Part shown: in pieces, positions 1 through 9,155 of the stretch
Layout: every line of letters begins with the position of its first letter
Position numbering within the stretch: position 1 is the stretch's first letter
From: JANQNX01 sp965601665
Lineage (GTDB): Bacteria > Pseudomonadota > Gammaproteobacteria > Eutrophobiales > Eutrophobiaceae
Direction of reading: 5' to 3'
Assembly: GCA_965601665.1 (NCBI GenBank)
Contig: OZ271833.1
Span: 1,922,001 to 1,986,000 of the forward strand
DNA: 64,000 bases
Notes under the pieces: model-generated
Seen by the model: the letters and a program-made list of their open reading frames with translations, nothing else
Database searches by the model: none
Told to the model about the DNA's origin: nothing
Made by a program: the position numbers and the translations under genes

Positions 1-858
1 GGCGAAGCCGGGCTGGCAGCACTCGTGCTACGGGGTGATCATGAGTTAAACCATGTCAAAAGTGAAAAACTGGACGGCGTGGCCAGTCCCCTGACACTGG
101 CCAGCGAGGATGACATCAGGCAGTCACTTGGATGCGGTATTGGTTCTATCGGGCCGGTTGATATTGGTATTCCCTGCTATGTTGACCATGCGGCGGCGCA
201 GCTGGCTGATTTTACCTGCGGCGCTAACAAGGACGATCACCACCTGACCGGCGTCAACTGGGGGCGCGATTTACCGGAGCCGGAGAGTGTTGATATACGC
301 AACGTTGTAGAAGGTGAGATGGCCGCCGATGGTTCTGGCACACTGCGCTATGCACGCGGAATAGAAGTGGGACATATCTTCCAGCTCGGCGACAAGTACA
401 GTAGCAGCATGAAGGCCAGCTGCCTGGATGAACAGGGCAAATCAGTCACGCTGACAATGGGGTGTTATGGCATCGGTGTGTCCCGTATCGTTGCAGCGGC
501 GATCGAACAGAATAATGATGATAAGGGGATTATCTGGCCTGCGGCCATTGCACCTTATGAACTGGCCCTTGTTCCAATCAATATGCATAAGTCGCAACGG
601 CTTCGCAAGGCTGTGATGCAGCTCTACAAGGAACTCGTTGCGGCAGGTATTGATGTGTTACTGGATGACCGTCGTGAGCGTCCCGGGGTCATGTTTGCAG
701 ACATGGAATTAATTGGCATACCGCATCGCATTGTCTTCAGCGAACGCGGACTCGATGAAGGCCAGCTTGAATACAAGGCCAGGGCTGATAGCGACAATAA
801 AAACATCCGTCTTGAGAACGCCTGCCAGTTTATCCAGCAACAGCTGGGGCGGGCTTAA
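1..858 (+). CDS. proS: Prolyl-tRNA synthetase, C-terminal part (5' truncated by window edge)
   Basis: Charges tRNA-Pro with proline in the cytoplasm. The open frame runs in from base 1 without a start, so only about 285 C-terminal residues are visible. It opens with LRGDHELN, a signature of the YbaK-like editing domain inserted in bacterial-type ProRS. It continues with the class II motif 3 region (TMGCYGIGVSRIVAAAIEQ) and the anticodon-binding domain (ALVPINMHKS, then DDRRERPGVMFADMELIGIP). These match the long bacterial ProS form, so the whole protein is probably about 570 residues. Its stop overlaps the stop of the convergent acylphosphatase gene by 3 bases. Identification is firm from the motifs; only the 5' end is missing. 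Confidence 0.96.
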   Translation, partial: GEAGLAALVLRGDHELNHVKSEKLDGVASPLTLASEDDIRQSLGCGIGSIGPVDIGIPCYVDHAAAQLADFTCGANKDDHHLTGVNWGRDLPEPESVDIRNVVEGEMAADGSGTLRYARGIEVGHIFQLGDKYSSSMKASCLDEQGKSVTLTMGCYGIGVSRIVAAAIEQNNDDKGIIWPAAIAPYELALVPINMHKSQRLRKAVMQLYKELVAAGIDVLLDDRRERPGVMFADMELIGIPHRIVFSERGLDEGQLEYKARADSDNKNIRLENACQFIQQQLGRA

Positions 859-1139
859 TCGAAGCGTACTGAAAAATCAGGGAAGGACTGGTAGTCCTGG
901 TAAGTATAATCGACGTTTGTCACATCCGCCCTTGGCGGGCCCTGTTGCAACCAGGCAAACAGGCTTTGCAGGGCGGGCTCACTACCTGCTGCAAATACCT
1001 CTACCCTGCCGTCTTCCAGGTTCCTGACCCAGCCCCGTAGCCCTAGCTGCATGGACTTTTTCTGGGTTTCCGCCCGAAAAAAAACACCTTGTACACGGCC
1101 CTCGACGAGGGCGTGTAAACTTTTATAATTTTTAATCAG
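855..1139 (-). CDS. acyP: Acylphosphatase with a non-standard start codon
   Basis: Small cytosolic enzyme hydrolysing acyl-phosphates. The protein contains the family signature GRVQGVFFRAETQKK, with the catalytic Arg and the phosphate-binding loop, followed by GLRGWVRNLEDGRVEV with the catalytic Asn. The first ATG (1050-1052) falls after this signature and would delete the active site, so the gene must start upstream. Between that ATG and the in-frame TAG near 1210 there is no ATG, GTG or TTG. A CTG at 1137-1139 gives 94 residues, the normal family length, and is my best guess; an ATT at about 1185 preceded by AGGAGG is another possibility. It is convergent with proS. A sequencing error at the real start codon is also possible. 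Function is sure, start is not. Confidence 0.82.
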   Translation of the reverse strand: MIKNYKSLHALVEGRVQGVFFRAETQKKSMQLGLRGWVRNLEDGRVEVFAAGSEPALQSLFAWLQQGPPRADVTNVDYTYQDYQSFPDFSVRFD

Positions 1140-1418
1140 TAGCTTACGGTGTGTTGTTGCTGTCGCAATGTAACGACAGAAAACATTAATGACACCCCTC
1201 CTGCCTGTCTATGCCCCGGCCTTTATCCATATAAAGCAAACAACATTAGCTCTATCTGCATAGCGCCGGTGTGGATTACAATTTGTTCAGACTATATTGC
1301 ACCAAAAACGCTGACAGGTTCATACTTTTACATAGGTAAAGGGATTTTTGGAACGCAAGTTGCAACCTGTTTACAACATAATATTTAACTATAAGAAATC
1401 AGGCTAGCGGTAATCAAT

Positions 1419-3002
1419 ATGTCCGAACTACCGATGAAGAAATCAGCTCGGGGCGAACAGGTCGACACGCGCCCGATGTACGTAGAGGAATGGCTGGACA
1501 CACTTCCTTACATTGACTTCAACAAGACAGCGAACCTGATAGAGAAGGCACTGGCCGCAACAAATGCGATCGATGTAAAGCCTGGCATCCGGCAGGAACT
1601 GAATAGCCTTTATCATCGCCCCTACCAGTATTACCTTGAATCCCAGATCAAGGCAGGCGCACAGCACACGCTTTCGACAATGGGCGCCATGCAGGCACAA
1701 ATTCGGGTGATGAAGAAGATTGCCAGTCACCTGGCGTTCAGCAGCAAACTCGCCTTTGATAACATTTCACAACATAAATCAATATGGAAAGCCAACAAGA
1801 TACCGCATGATGCCTTGTTGATGTCGATGCACTACCTGTCCCATGCGTTGTTATTCAGTTACCTGGAATATTCGCCAGTACCAAAAAATGTCTGGAAGCA
1901 ATTACACGGCATCTACCAGTTGGCCGAGGCAAGTAATATACAAGACAAGACATTCACCCTGCCTGGTACCGATATCACAGCAAACTTTGCCGATACGTAT
2001 AAACGTATTGTCATGACCTCACTTGTGGATCCTCATCATCTTCCGTTCGGCGCTATCTGGGAAGTGTATGAACAAATGAAAGACTGGTCACAATATACAA
2101 GACTACAGACCCGACCCGACTCAGGTGATGTAATCGCCAGGTTTGCCATTGACCTGGATACCGACCAAAAGCCGGTGCCACTGGGAAAATTTAATCACAG
2201 CAAGGGCAATAGCAGTTCCCGGTTACTGGACGCGAGTGATTTACTGGCCCTGGTTAATCAACACTTGGTTGCAGTAAATAAGGGGAAGCAACGTCTGGAA
2301 GGCGTGATAATTTCAGCTTTTTATCTCAAACAGGTGCTTTCACTCATGGCATCTTCCTGGGGCGAGGCAGCTACCCGCGGCTCAGAAAGAACGGCAGTCA
2401 AGGGCCAGGTCGAGGTTTGTGCCGGCATAGAAAATGTTTTCTATCATATGAATGGCAAGCAGCCGTTTGAACCACCCTATATTGAGGGCAGCGAGACAGA
2501 TAGCGAAGATATAGATATCACCAACATTACCGGCAACGAGGGCGCACAAACCCGCAGTTATCCCAGTGAAAAATGGCGCGTTGTTGATCAAAGCAGTGGC
2601 GGCTTTGCGCTGGTTAGACAGGAAAAGCCGGATAAAAGTATAAAAGTAGGCCAACTTGTAGCTATTGCAGTGGGAGAAAATAAGGGCAGCTATATCCTTG
2701 GCATGGTGAGATGGCTCATGATCAGCAAGGAAGTACACAAAATAGGCATTGAAAAACTGTCACGCCGGGCCCGCATCATTGCGATCAGGGCCACTGAAGG
2801 TAGTGATACAGAACGCAAGTATCAACCCGGCTTCCTTGTAGAAAGCAGGGACAAGGTACTGCAAATCATTACTGAAAAAGGTCTGTACAAAAAAGATAGA
2901 CCATTAATTGCGTACAAGAGCGATAAGGAAAATCATCTCGTTGCCGATCAGTTGATTGAATCAGGAGTAGTATGCGAGATATTCAGCTTCCGTGAAGCCT
3001 AG
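1419..3002 (+). CDS. Hypothetical protein with C-terminal PilZ-like (c-di-GMP-binding type) segment
   Basis: A 527-residue soluble protein with no signal peptide or membrane segment. Residues 1-340 are largely helical and not recognised. Residues 380-470 look like a PilZ-type beta barrel: DQSSGG at 390-395 fits the D/N-x-S-x-x-G motif. It is followed by VGQLVAIAVGE and LGMVRWL, a pattern common in PilZ domains, with an Arg (R387) just before. A canonical RxxxR motif is not obvious, so c-di-GMP binding is an inference. The 279 bases upstream, back to the acylphosphatase start, contain no other gene that I can support. The stop overlaps that of the convergent BrkB-family gene by 4 bases. A link to motility or surface behaviour would fit the pilus genes elsewhere in the window but is not shown. 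Confidence 0.7.
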   Translation: MSELPMKKSARGEQVDTRPMYVEEWLDTLPYIDFNKTANLIEKALAATNAIDVKPGIRQELNSLYHRPYQYYLESQIKAGAQHTLSTMGAMQAQIRVMKKIASHLAFSSKLAFDNISQHKSIWKANKIPHDALLMSMHYLSHALLFSYLEYSPVPKNVWKQLHGIYQLAEASNIQDKTFTLPGTDITANFADTYKRIVMTSLVDPHHLPFGAIWEVYEQMKDWSQYTRLQTRPDSGDVIARFAIDLDTDQKPVPLGKFNHSKGNSSSRLLDASDLLALVNQHLVAVNKGKQRLEGVIISAFYLKQVLSLMASSWGEAATRGSERTAVKGQVEVCAGIENVFYHMNGKQPFEPPYIEGSETDSEDIDITNITGNEGAQTRSYPSEKWRVVDQSSGGFALVRQEKPDKSIKVGQLVAIAVGENKGSYILGMVRWLMISKEVHKIGIEKLSRRARIIAIRATEGSDTERKYQPGFLVESRDKVLQIITEKGLYKKDRPLIAYKSDKENHLVADQLIESGVVCEIFSFREA

Positions 3003-4291
3003 TTAGGTTCTTCTTTATAAGAAGTGTATTCAGGCACGACATCTGACTTCAAAAATTGATCTATCGATTCTGACAGGCTTTCCTCCAGGTTTTCCCTGTG
3101 TGAACCCAGCCGCGACTTAAACCTCCTCGATAGCTTGTCCTTATCCAGCTCTTTTTCAGAGATTGGCAGTCTTACTGGCAGCACCTTATGTAAATCGTAA
3201 AGCGATGTTTCCGTCATGTCGCGTGATAGTAACCATTGTCCATTGGAACTCTGGTTCACCCAGCCCGCATGTTGCAACGTTTCAAGTAAGCTATTCATCT
3301 GGTAGTGAGGTAGTTTAATGGCATCGCGGCGCAGATCGGGAATACTCACCGTGTAACCGGTACGTTGGGCCTGGTAAAGATAGGACAGCACGCGCAATAC
3401 ATCCATGAAGCGCCAGCCCGCCTTGCTACGACTTTCCATTTCGTCCTGTAGACGGAAAGACGTCAGGCAAAAAGACATATAAGCACCAAAAAGTACGATT
3501 GTCCACGATACGTATATCCAGATTAGAAACAGCGGAATGATAGACACGGCGCCATAAATGTTTTGATACGATGTCATTGTGCGCACATAAATACCAAAAC
3601 CATATTTGGCAAGTTCAAACAAAACCGCGCCAAGTATGCCGCTGATAAATGCATTCTTCTTAACGACAAAGCAGTTTGGTATCAGGATATATAGCAGGGA
3701 AAAAGCAATTGAGGTCGTTAAAAAAGGTAAAAAGCTGATTAATTTTGCTGACAGGTTGAGCGAGCTATCAAGTTCATTTAACAAAGGCAGCGACAATATG
3801 TATGACGTCGACGCCATGCCTATACCAATCAACAATGGGCCCATGGTTAATACGGCCCAGTAAACCAGTAATCGCGATACCGGGTTACGTTTACGGGTAA
3901 CAAACCAGATGCGGTTGAAGGCATTCTCTATCGTTGCCATAAGCATCAGCGCAATCAACACAAGGATCATACTACCGCTAAAAGTTAAGCGGGAGGCGTT
4001 GTTTGAAAACTGACCGAGATAGCCTTTGAGTGTTTCACCAAATTGCGGGACAAAATTCGCAAACATGAATTCCTGTATCGCGGTAGAAACGCCCTGCAGT
4101 AAAGGAATCTTGCCAAAAAGGCCAAACATGACGGCAAGTAATGGCACTATAGACAATAGTGTCGTGTATGCCAAAGACGAGGCAGTTTGCATACCACGAG
4201 TTTCATTAAAGTGGCGATTAAAGAAACGTGAGAAGTGGAGGGCATGTATGAAACTTGCCGTTAGTTTCTCTTTTATTATTTCCATGTCCAT
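2999..4291 (-). CDS. YihY/BrkB family inner-membrane protein
   Basis: A 430-residue membrane protein of the YihY/virulence factor BrkB family (once labelled RNase BN in error). The N-terminal 290 residues carry about six hydrophobic segments. The family features are visible: ASSLAYTTLLSIVPLLAV early on, NRIWFVTRKRN in the middle, and YGAVSIIPLFLIWIYVSW with the conserved Gly/Pro and aromatic residues. A C-terminal cytoplasmic extension of roughly 140 residues includes a winged-helix-like stretch (about 300-360). Such extensions are common in the longer members of the family. The physiological role of the family is not settled. It is convergent with the PilZ-like gene and divergent from the arsC-like gene. 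Confidence 0.9.
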   Translation of the reverse strand: MDMEIIKEKLTASFIHALHFSRFFNRHFNETRGMQTASSLAYTTLLSIVPLLAVMFGLFGKIPLLQGVSTAIQEFMFANFVPQFGETLKGYLGQFSNNASRLTFSGSMILVLIALMLMATIENAFNRIWFVTRKRNPVSRLLVYWAVLTMGPLLIGIGMASTSYILSLPLLNELDSSLNLSAKLISFLPFLTTSIAFSLLYILIPNCFVVKKNAFISGILGAVLFELAKYGFGIYVRTMTSYQNIYGAVSIIPLFLIWIYVSWTIVLFGAYMSFCLTSFRLQDEMESRSKAGWRFMDVLRVLSYLYQAQRTGYTVSIPDLRRDAIKLPHYQMNSLLETLQHAGWVNQSSNGQWLLSRDMTETSLYDLHKVLPVRLPISEKELDKDKLSRRFKSRLGSHRENLEESLSESIDQFLKSDVVPEYTSYKEEPN

Positions 4292-4399
4292 GCGAATAAC
4301 AACTCGTCAACCCCTGTGTTATTGATTATGATCACCTGTGCAAAGTATATAAGTAATTCGCCATTTTTTTTAGGAAGAATACACGTAAATCAATGTTTT

Positions 4400-4747
4400 A
4401 TGAAAGTAACTATCTATCATAATCCACGCTGCTCGAAATCAAGACAAACACTGTCTCTGCTGCAGGATAAAGGCATTGACGTCGAGGTAATTGAATACCT
4501 GAAAACGCCGCCAGATAACAAGCAATTGACCGCTATTCTCGACAAGCTTGGGATAAGCGCAGCCGACCTGCTACGTAGGAAAGAAAAGGCATTCAAGGAA
4601 CTTGAGGTTGCAGACATACTTGACGATCAACAGGCACTTATCAATGTGATGATTGCCAACCCGGTTTTAATTGAACGACCTATTGTGCTCGCTAACAACA
4701 AGGCTGTTATTGGCAGACCACCTGAAAATGTGCTGGATATTATCTGA
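4400..4747 (+). CDS. arsC: ArsC/YffB-type reductase (thioredoxin-fold, arsenate reductase family)
   Basis: A 115-residue thioredoxin-fold protein of the glutaredoxin-dependent arsenate reductase family. Translation from ATG 4400 gives MKVTIYHNPRCSKSRQTL, placing the active-site Cys at residue 11 in the standard CxxS context. The arginines that bind arsenate in ArsC are matched by IERPIV and the later GRPPE segment. An upstream in-frame ATG would add 28 residues with no family match, so I reject it. There is no ars operon around it, and many chromosomal ArsC-like proteins have other roles, so arsenate as substrate is an assumption. The stop overlaps the start of the next gene (TGATG), so the two are translationally coupled. 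Confidence 0.88.
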   Translation: MKVTIYHNPRCSKSRQTLSLLQDKGIDVEVIEYLKTPPDNKQLTAILDKLGISAADLLRRKEKAFKELEVADILDDQQALINVMIANPVLIERPIVLANNKAVIGRPPENVLDII

Positions 4748-5340
4748 TGACGCGAATCCTGGTGCTTTATTACAGTAGACATGGAAGCGTTGCTGAAATG
4801 GCAAGGCATATTGCGCAAGGCATCGAATCTGTACAGGACTGCGAGGCAGTGATACGTACTGTGCCTTCAGTATCTGCCAATACCGAGGCAAGTGAAGCAG
4901 AGGTGCCGGATTCGGGGCCACCTTATGCTACACATGAGGATTTGACCAACTGTGATGGACTGGCGCTGGGCAGCCCTACCCGTTTTGGAAATATGGCCGC
5001 TGCGATGAAATTTTTTATCGATTCGACGTCGGATATCTGGTTGTCAGGCAAGTTAAGTGGCAAACCTGCAACGGTGTTCAGTTCAACATCAAGTCTGCAC
5101 GGTGGGCAGGAAACAACCTTGCTTTCCATGATGCTGCCATTATTACATCACGGCATGGTGTTGGTTGGCTTGCCTTACTCGGAGCCGGGCCTGAGTGCAA
5201 TGGAAGCTGGTGGCGGTACGCCTTATGGTGCTACGCATGTTGCCGGCATCAATAACGACATGCCGATTAGCGATAATGAAAAATTACTTTGCATTGCTGC
5301 TGGCAAACGCCTGGCACAAATTGCAAAAACGCTGGGTTGA
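4747..5340 (+). CDS. wrbA: WrbA-type NAD(P)H:quinone oxidoreductase (flavodoxin-like)
   Basis: A 197-residue FMN-binding flavodoxin-fold protein that reduces quinones by two electrons. The phosphate-binding loop follows strand 1 (ILVLYYSRHGSVAEMARHIA). The second FMN loop is GSPTRFGNMAAAMKFFID, and SSTSSLHGGQETTLLSM corresponds to the third; all three are characteristic of WrbA. Length matches the family (about 200). It forms a two-gene operon with the arsC-like gene, overlapping its stop by one base; this arsC-wrbA pairing is seen in many Gammaproteobacteria. It ends 7 bases before the stop of the convergent methyltransferase gene, with no visible terminator. Confidence 0.92.
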   Translation: MTRILVLYYSRHGSVAEMARHIAQGIESVQDCEAVIRTVPSVSANTEASEAEVPDSGPPYATHEDLTNCDGLALGSPTRFGNMAAAMKFFIDSTSDIWLSGKLSGKPATVFSSTSSLHGGQETTLLSMMLPLLHHGMVLVGLPYSEPGLSAMEAGGGTPYGATHVAGINNDMPISDNEKLLCIAAGKRLAQIAKTLG

Positions 5341-5347
5341 TCGTTCG

Positions 5348-6256
5348 CTATTTTTTTTGCATCCAGAAACTACTGCCGCCACTGTTCCTAAACGCCGGAA
5401 CATTACCCGCCATTTCCTCATGATAAAAAGTCTGCAGATAATGTTGAAAATAAAGTAATTCAAATTCACTGTTGTATTGCAGGAATGCACGCAGCACATA
5501 TGACTCGTTCCAGAGTCTGCCATCATCGATAACAGACTCAATATTTTCAAACGGCCAAAAGATATCGTGGAAGTGGATCAACACTCCGCTTTTCAATACG
5601 GGCAGGATAGTAAACATGATTGCAGACAGATCGCTGTCAATCCGTAACAGATGTGAACTATCAACAAATAGTATGTCATTTGCTTCAAGCTGTTTGAATG
5701 GCTCGACATCTACATCCTGGACATTGCTAATGATGATTGTCGTGTTCTGCCTGTCGCTTTCGTTTAATAAGCGATTTAAACGATCCGGATAGGGTTCGAT
5801 AAACGTCAACACGGGCAACCCGCTGTCATACCTGTCCTTGTAATCCAGTACCATCGAGGATGAATGGCCGGAGCCTATCTCTACATAGCGCTGTGGATTA
5901 TAGTGTCGAAGAAATCCATACAAAACAAACGCATCGCTGGGGCCAAACATGGGGTTGTTGTAATAATAACGCTTGTCCTGTTCCGGGTTTGCAGGAAAAT
6001 CAAATTCTGTTGCATATTGATAGAGGCCGTTTAGTACTTCGAGTTGTCCCGCCTCGTTTACTATTACGCCATCATTTAATTTGCGCGGTGTTGTAAATAG
6101 CTTGTCCTTTCTGGACCTGATATCCCTGTAAGAGGGAACAGGCGAACTGAAATGCCCCGGGTAATAGCGAAGGAAACGTGCACTGCCTTCCTTAATCGTA
6201 AAGAAGATAAACCGGAAAAAGTAGAATAGAGATAATGCTGTCGGTGGCGGTTTCAT
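5348..6256 (-). CDS. Class I SAM-dependent methyltransferase (unknown substrate)
   Basis: A 302-residue protein with a Rossmann-type SAM-binding core. Motif I is YVEIGSGHSSSMV at about residues 118-130. The acidic end of strand 2 is FIEPYPDRL, and DILFVDSSHL then HFHDIFWP follow further on. The last two are typical of the class that also contains sugar and cephalosporin-hydroxylase-like methyltransferases. The first 25 residues are hydrophobic and aromatic (LSLFYFFRFIFF), which may tether the protein to the membrane, although no clear signal cleavage site is seen. It lies downstream of hda on the same strand with a 21-base gap, so it may be co-transcribed. The substrate is unknown; a sugar or a hydroxylated metabolite is possible. 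Confidence 0.8.
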   Translation of the reverse strand: MKPPPTALSLFYFFRFIFFTIKEGSARFLRYYPGHFSSPVPSYRDIRSRKDKLFTTPRKLNDGVIVNEAGQLEVLNGLYQYATEFDFPANPEQDKRYYYNNPMFGPSDAFVLYGFLRHYNPQRYVEIGSGHSSSMVLDYKDRYDSGLPVLTFIEPYPDRLNRLLNESDRQNTTIIISNVQDVDVEPFKQLEANDILFVDSSHLLRIDSDLSAIMFTILPVLKSGVLIHFHDIFWPFENIESVIDDGRLWNESYVLRAFLQYNSEFELLYFQHYLQTFYHEEMAGNVPAFRNSGGSSFWMQKK

Positions 6257-6277
6257 GCTTGCAATAGAATAACGTGC

Positions 6278-6985
6278 CTATTCAATTATTGACTTGATAA
6301 ATGGTATCGTCAGCTTACGTTTTTCTACCAGTGAGGCTTCATCCAGTTTTTCCAGTAAGCCTATTAAACTGGAGAGATCACGATCTACCCTGTTCATCAG
6401 GAAATCAATGATGTCTTCCGGTAAGTCATAGGCATGATCGGCGGCATGTTGTCGCATGATGTCTTTTTTTACATCGTCGTTGGCCTGCCGTAGCTGGTAA
6501 ACCTGGTCCCAGCCCAGACGGGAACGCAGGTCTTCAAGTTCCAGTTGTACAGCGTGAGGGGCCTCACGACCGGCAATCAGCATCGACTGATGATTGTCAC
6601 GTAATTCGTTGTATAACCACACCAGGGATTGCTGCCAGTCAACATGAGTCGACAGGTTTTCCAACGCATCGACACAAACCAGGTCGAGCGTGCCAAGGTC
6701 ATGCAACATGTCAGGACTGAATTCAGCGATATGATTGAGCGGTACGTAGGCAACCTGTAACCCGGATTCACTGGCCTTTTTACATGCTGCTTGCAATAGA
6801 TGGCTTTTACCTGAACCTGGCGGGCCCCAGATATAGACATGATGACGAGACTGACCGCTGGCAACGTCAATTAACAACTCTACCAGCCCGGAATTACCAC
6901 ATGGCAAGAAACAATCAAAATCGTATTGCTGGAAATTACCGAAGCGCAGAGGTATTTGCCTTGGTAATCCTGATGAGGAACTCAT
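6278..6985 (-). CDS. hda: DnaA regulatory inactivator Hda
   Basis: DnaA-related AAA+ protein that works with the DNA-loaded sliding clamp to trigger ATP hydrolysis by DnaA after initiation. The 235-residue length is typical. Near the N-terminus RQIPLRF (9-15) matches the clamp-binding motif. Walker A is GPPGSGKS (54-61), LDLVCVDALENL is the Walker B-like strand, and the C-terminal part is the AAA+ lid with no DNA-binding domain IV, which separates Hda from DnaA. The gene starts inside the last codons of the AI-2E permease gene (4-base overlap, ATGA), so the two are coupled. This order is conserved in Gammaproteobacteria. Confidence 0.93.
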   Translation of the reverse strand: MSSSSGLPRQIPLRFGNFQQYDFDCFLPCGNSGLVELLIDVASGQSRHHVYIWGPPGSGKSHLLQAACKKASESGLQVAYVPLNHIAEFSPDMLHDLGTLDLVCVDALENLSTHVDWQQSLVWLYNELRDNHQSMLIAGREAPHAVQLELEDLRSRLGWDQVYQLRQANDDVKKDIMRQHAADHAYDLPEDIIDFLMNRVDRDLSSLIGLLEKLDEASLVEKRKLTIPFIKSIIE

Positions 6986-8037
6986 GGTGTATATAAAGGA
7001 CTGTTCAAATACTGTTGGTGAAAATGTCTGAGTACCACGGTAATGACGGCGGCTACCGGTAAGGCCAGCAACATACCAAAGAAACCAAATAATTGTGCCC
7101 CGGCCATTACGGCAAAAATAACCGCCACCGGATGTAGACCAATCCTGTCGCCCACAAGCAAGGGCGATAACACCATGCCTTCAAGGGCCTGACCGGCTCC
7201 AAATACGAGTAGCACGTAAATAATATGTATCACGTCATGAAATTGCATGAAGGCCGCTACCGATGCAACAGCAAAGCCAACAATAAACCCCAGGTAAGGT
7301 ACGAAGCTGACAACCCCGGCGCCCAGGCCTATCAACAGTGAAAATTCCAGGCCGACCAGCCATAAACCGGTACTGTAGATAATTCCCAGTGCCAGCATCA
7401 CCAGTAATTGCCCCCTGAGGAATTCAGCAAGTACGGCATCACAGTCTGTCGCCAGACTGGTGACGGTATGCACATACTTCCTCGGAATTAACACTGCTGT
7501 TTTTTCTACAAGATGGTCCCAATCACGGAGCAGGTAAAATGTCACCACGGGTATTAGCAGAAGATAGCTCAACCAAAGTAACACTGTCTGCCCGGAAGTC
7601 GATACCCGACTAATTAACATACCCAGCATATTACCCACGGCTTTCCAGTTACCATCCAGTGAGTTCTTGATGCCCTGCAGGTTAATGTTACCGAGATCAA
7701 CACCCAGGGTGGTGGCCAGCCACGGTAACCAGCTCTGCTGCAAAGTGTCCACTATCTCGGGTATGCGTTTTATCAGTCGCAGTAGCTGGCTTTCGATCAG
7801 CGGCATGGCAATAAACAGGAATACGGCAATTATTACCAGCATCACCATGAAGACCACACAAACGGCCAGTGTACGGCTTAATTTTTTTTGTTCCAGTCGA
7901 TCGGCGAGCGGGTCACCAAGATAAGCCAGTAAGGCACTAACAAGAAACGGGGTCAGGATAGGCGCAAGCAGATATAACAGGTAACCGGTTACCAGTGTAA
8001 TTACCAGTATCAGCCATTTCTGCGCATCCGAGACCAT
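6982..8037 (-). CDS. AI-2E family transporter / PerM-like permease
   Basis: A 351-residue inner-membrane protein of the AI-2E transporter (PerM/YdgG/TqsA) superfamily. Several hydrophobic segments are evident: VITLVTGYLLYLLAPILTPF at the N-terminus, then TLAVCVVFMVMLVII, LWLSYLLLIPVVTFYLLRDW and a C-terminal bundle. The family landmarks are a soluble loop after the second pair of helices and GAGVVSFVPYLGFIVGF near the C-terminus, followed by LVGDRIGLHPVAVIFAVMAG. The transported substrate is unknown for most members, and the name is historical. It sits between DUF2066 and hda in what looks like one operon: it follows DUF2066 by zero bases and overlaps hda. Confidence 0.9.
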   Translation of the reverse strand: MVSDAQKWLILVITLVTGYLLYLLAPILTPFLVSALLAYLGDPLADRLEQKKLSRTLAVCVVFMVMLVIIAVFLFIAMPLIESQLLRLIKRIPEIVDTLQQSWLPWLATTLGVDLGNINLQGIKNSLDGNWKAVGNMLGMLISRVSTSGQTVLLWLSYLLLIPVVTFYLLRDWDHLVEKTAVLIPRKYVHTVTSLATDCDAVLAEFLRGQLLVMLALGIIYSTGLWLVGLEFSLLIGLGAGVVSFVPYLGFIVGFAVASVAAFMQFHDVIHIIYVLLVFGAGQALEGMVLSPLLVGDRIGLHPVAVIFAVMAGAQLFGFFGMLLALPVAAVITVVLRHFHQQYLNSPLYTP

Positions 8038-9081
8038 CTAGAACCTGCCCTGGAAGATATAACGCTTTTGATCGGAGCCTGAAGGAGATAAAACATTACC
8101 GAGTTGTATTGCCCTGGCAAAAGAATCCTGCCCGCCGTGACCGATAACCTGAAAGGTTACCTGCTCCGGCATTACGGTTTTTACCATGACCTCGGTTACT
8201 GATTGCAGTGACTGCAGATATGTCAATGTATGTGCATAGTCATCATTTGTCATGATATTACTGACAGTAATTTCAAACAGCTCTGCACCGCTGGCGCCAC
8301 TACCTGCGTAGCGCTCTGCCAGTACGTCAGCGAGCCGGTTGACTGCTTCTTCAACTAACAGTGTGTTATCGCTATTTTCAACTGTCCAGCTGGTTGCCTG
8401 CTGGCCATTATATAATGTCCACTGCGATTGCCATCCAGCTGCACCAGCCAGGGATAAACGACCAACGGCAATAGCATCAGACGAATAACGCTCCGATGCA
8501 GCAAGTATGGGTTGCTGAAAGTTACCCCAGAGATCGCTGATATTCATTCGTGCGTTGTCTTCAAGATCCATTAACGGGAATATCAACGGTACGCCACGTG
8601 CAGTGGCGGCTGCCTCAACCAGTTCAACGAGCTCGGCATTATTTTCCAGGCTGACAATATTGCGGCCGGTCTCATCATCTACTGCCATCCAGACCAATAC
8701 GGCAGGTCGCTCCTTGCCCCACAGCGGCAAGGCATAATTGCGTATTTCATTATTCACTGCATTTTCATCGAATTTTACCTGCAAAACTGTTTCGCCCTGC
8801 ACACCTGTTTTGGCAGCCGTCTGTTGATACCTGAACTGCTGTACCAGTTGCTGAGAACTATTGATGATTTGCTCTGCACCAGGCACTGCGGCGATATTTC
8901 TATTTCCGCTCAGTTTTATCAACACCTGCTGTAGTGCGAGTTGCATTGCACTTGAACGCGCTGCTGCACTTTCATCAGCAACCGGGACTGTAGTCTGATA
9001 CAAACCGTTAACTGTAATAGCAAGGGAATAAGAAGGTGGCAGCCACAGCAGTAAACAGACCATAAGCGAACTGGTTTTCAT
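8038..9081 (-). CDS. DUF2066 domain-containing exported protein
   Basis: A protein of about 347 residues with a hydrophobic N-terminal signal (MKTSSLMVCLLLWLPPSYSL), so probably periplasmic or membrane-anchored. The start at 9081 is preferred over one six codons upstream because it gives a normal signal peptide. The region after the signal (VNGLYQTTVPVADESAAARS, then QLALQQVLIKLSGN) is the recognisable DUF2066 signature. This uncharacterised family occurs next to purM, AI-2E permease and hda in many Gammaproteobacteria. Nothing here suggests catalysis. It is divergent from purM across 74 bases, and is the first gene of the probable DUF2066 - permease - hda - methyltransferase operon. Confidence 0.86.
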   Translation of the reverse strand: MKTSSLMVCLLLWLPPSYSLAITVNGLYQTTVPVADESAAARSSAMQLALQQVLIKLSGNRNIAAVPGAEQIINSSQQLVQQFRYQQTAAKTGVQGETVLQVKFDENAVNNEIRNYALPLWGKERPAVLVWMAVDDETGRNIVSLENNAELVELVEAAATARGVPLIFPLMDLEDNARMNISDLWGNFQQPILAASERYSSDAIAVGRLSLAGAAGWQSQWTLYNGQQATSWTVENSDNTLLVEEAVNRLADVLAERYAGSGASGAELFEITVSNIMTNDDYAHTLTYLQSLQSVTEVMVKTVMPEQVTFQVIGHGGQDSFARAIQLGNVLSPSGSDQKRYIFQGRF

Positions 9082-9155
9082 GAAGGTCAAGCTATTCAAG
9101 AGTGCTGCTCAAGTCAAGGATTGCGGGACAACAGTGCTATCTATACCATACTCCA

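Noticed and set aside
1054..1086. CTGGG / CGCCCG hairpin followed by a run of A (T on the other strand), looking like a terminator
   Set aside because: It lies inside the acylphosphatase coding sequence: the T run encodes the conserved GVFFRA.
1149..1388. Open frame with four consecutive Cys codons near its start, upstream of the PilZ-like gene
   Set aside because: No ribosome-binding site or family resemblance, and the Cys run comes from a GT-rich stretch that is the other strand of the acylphosphatase 5' region.
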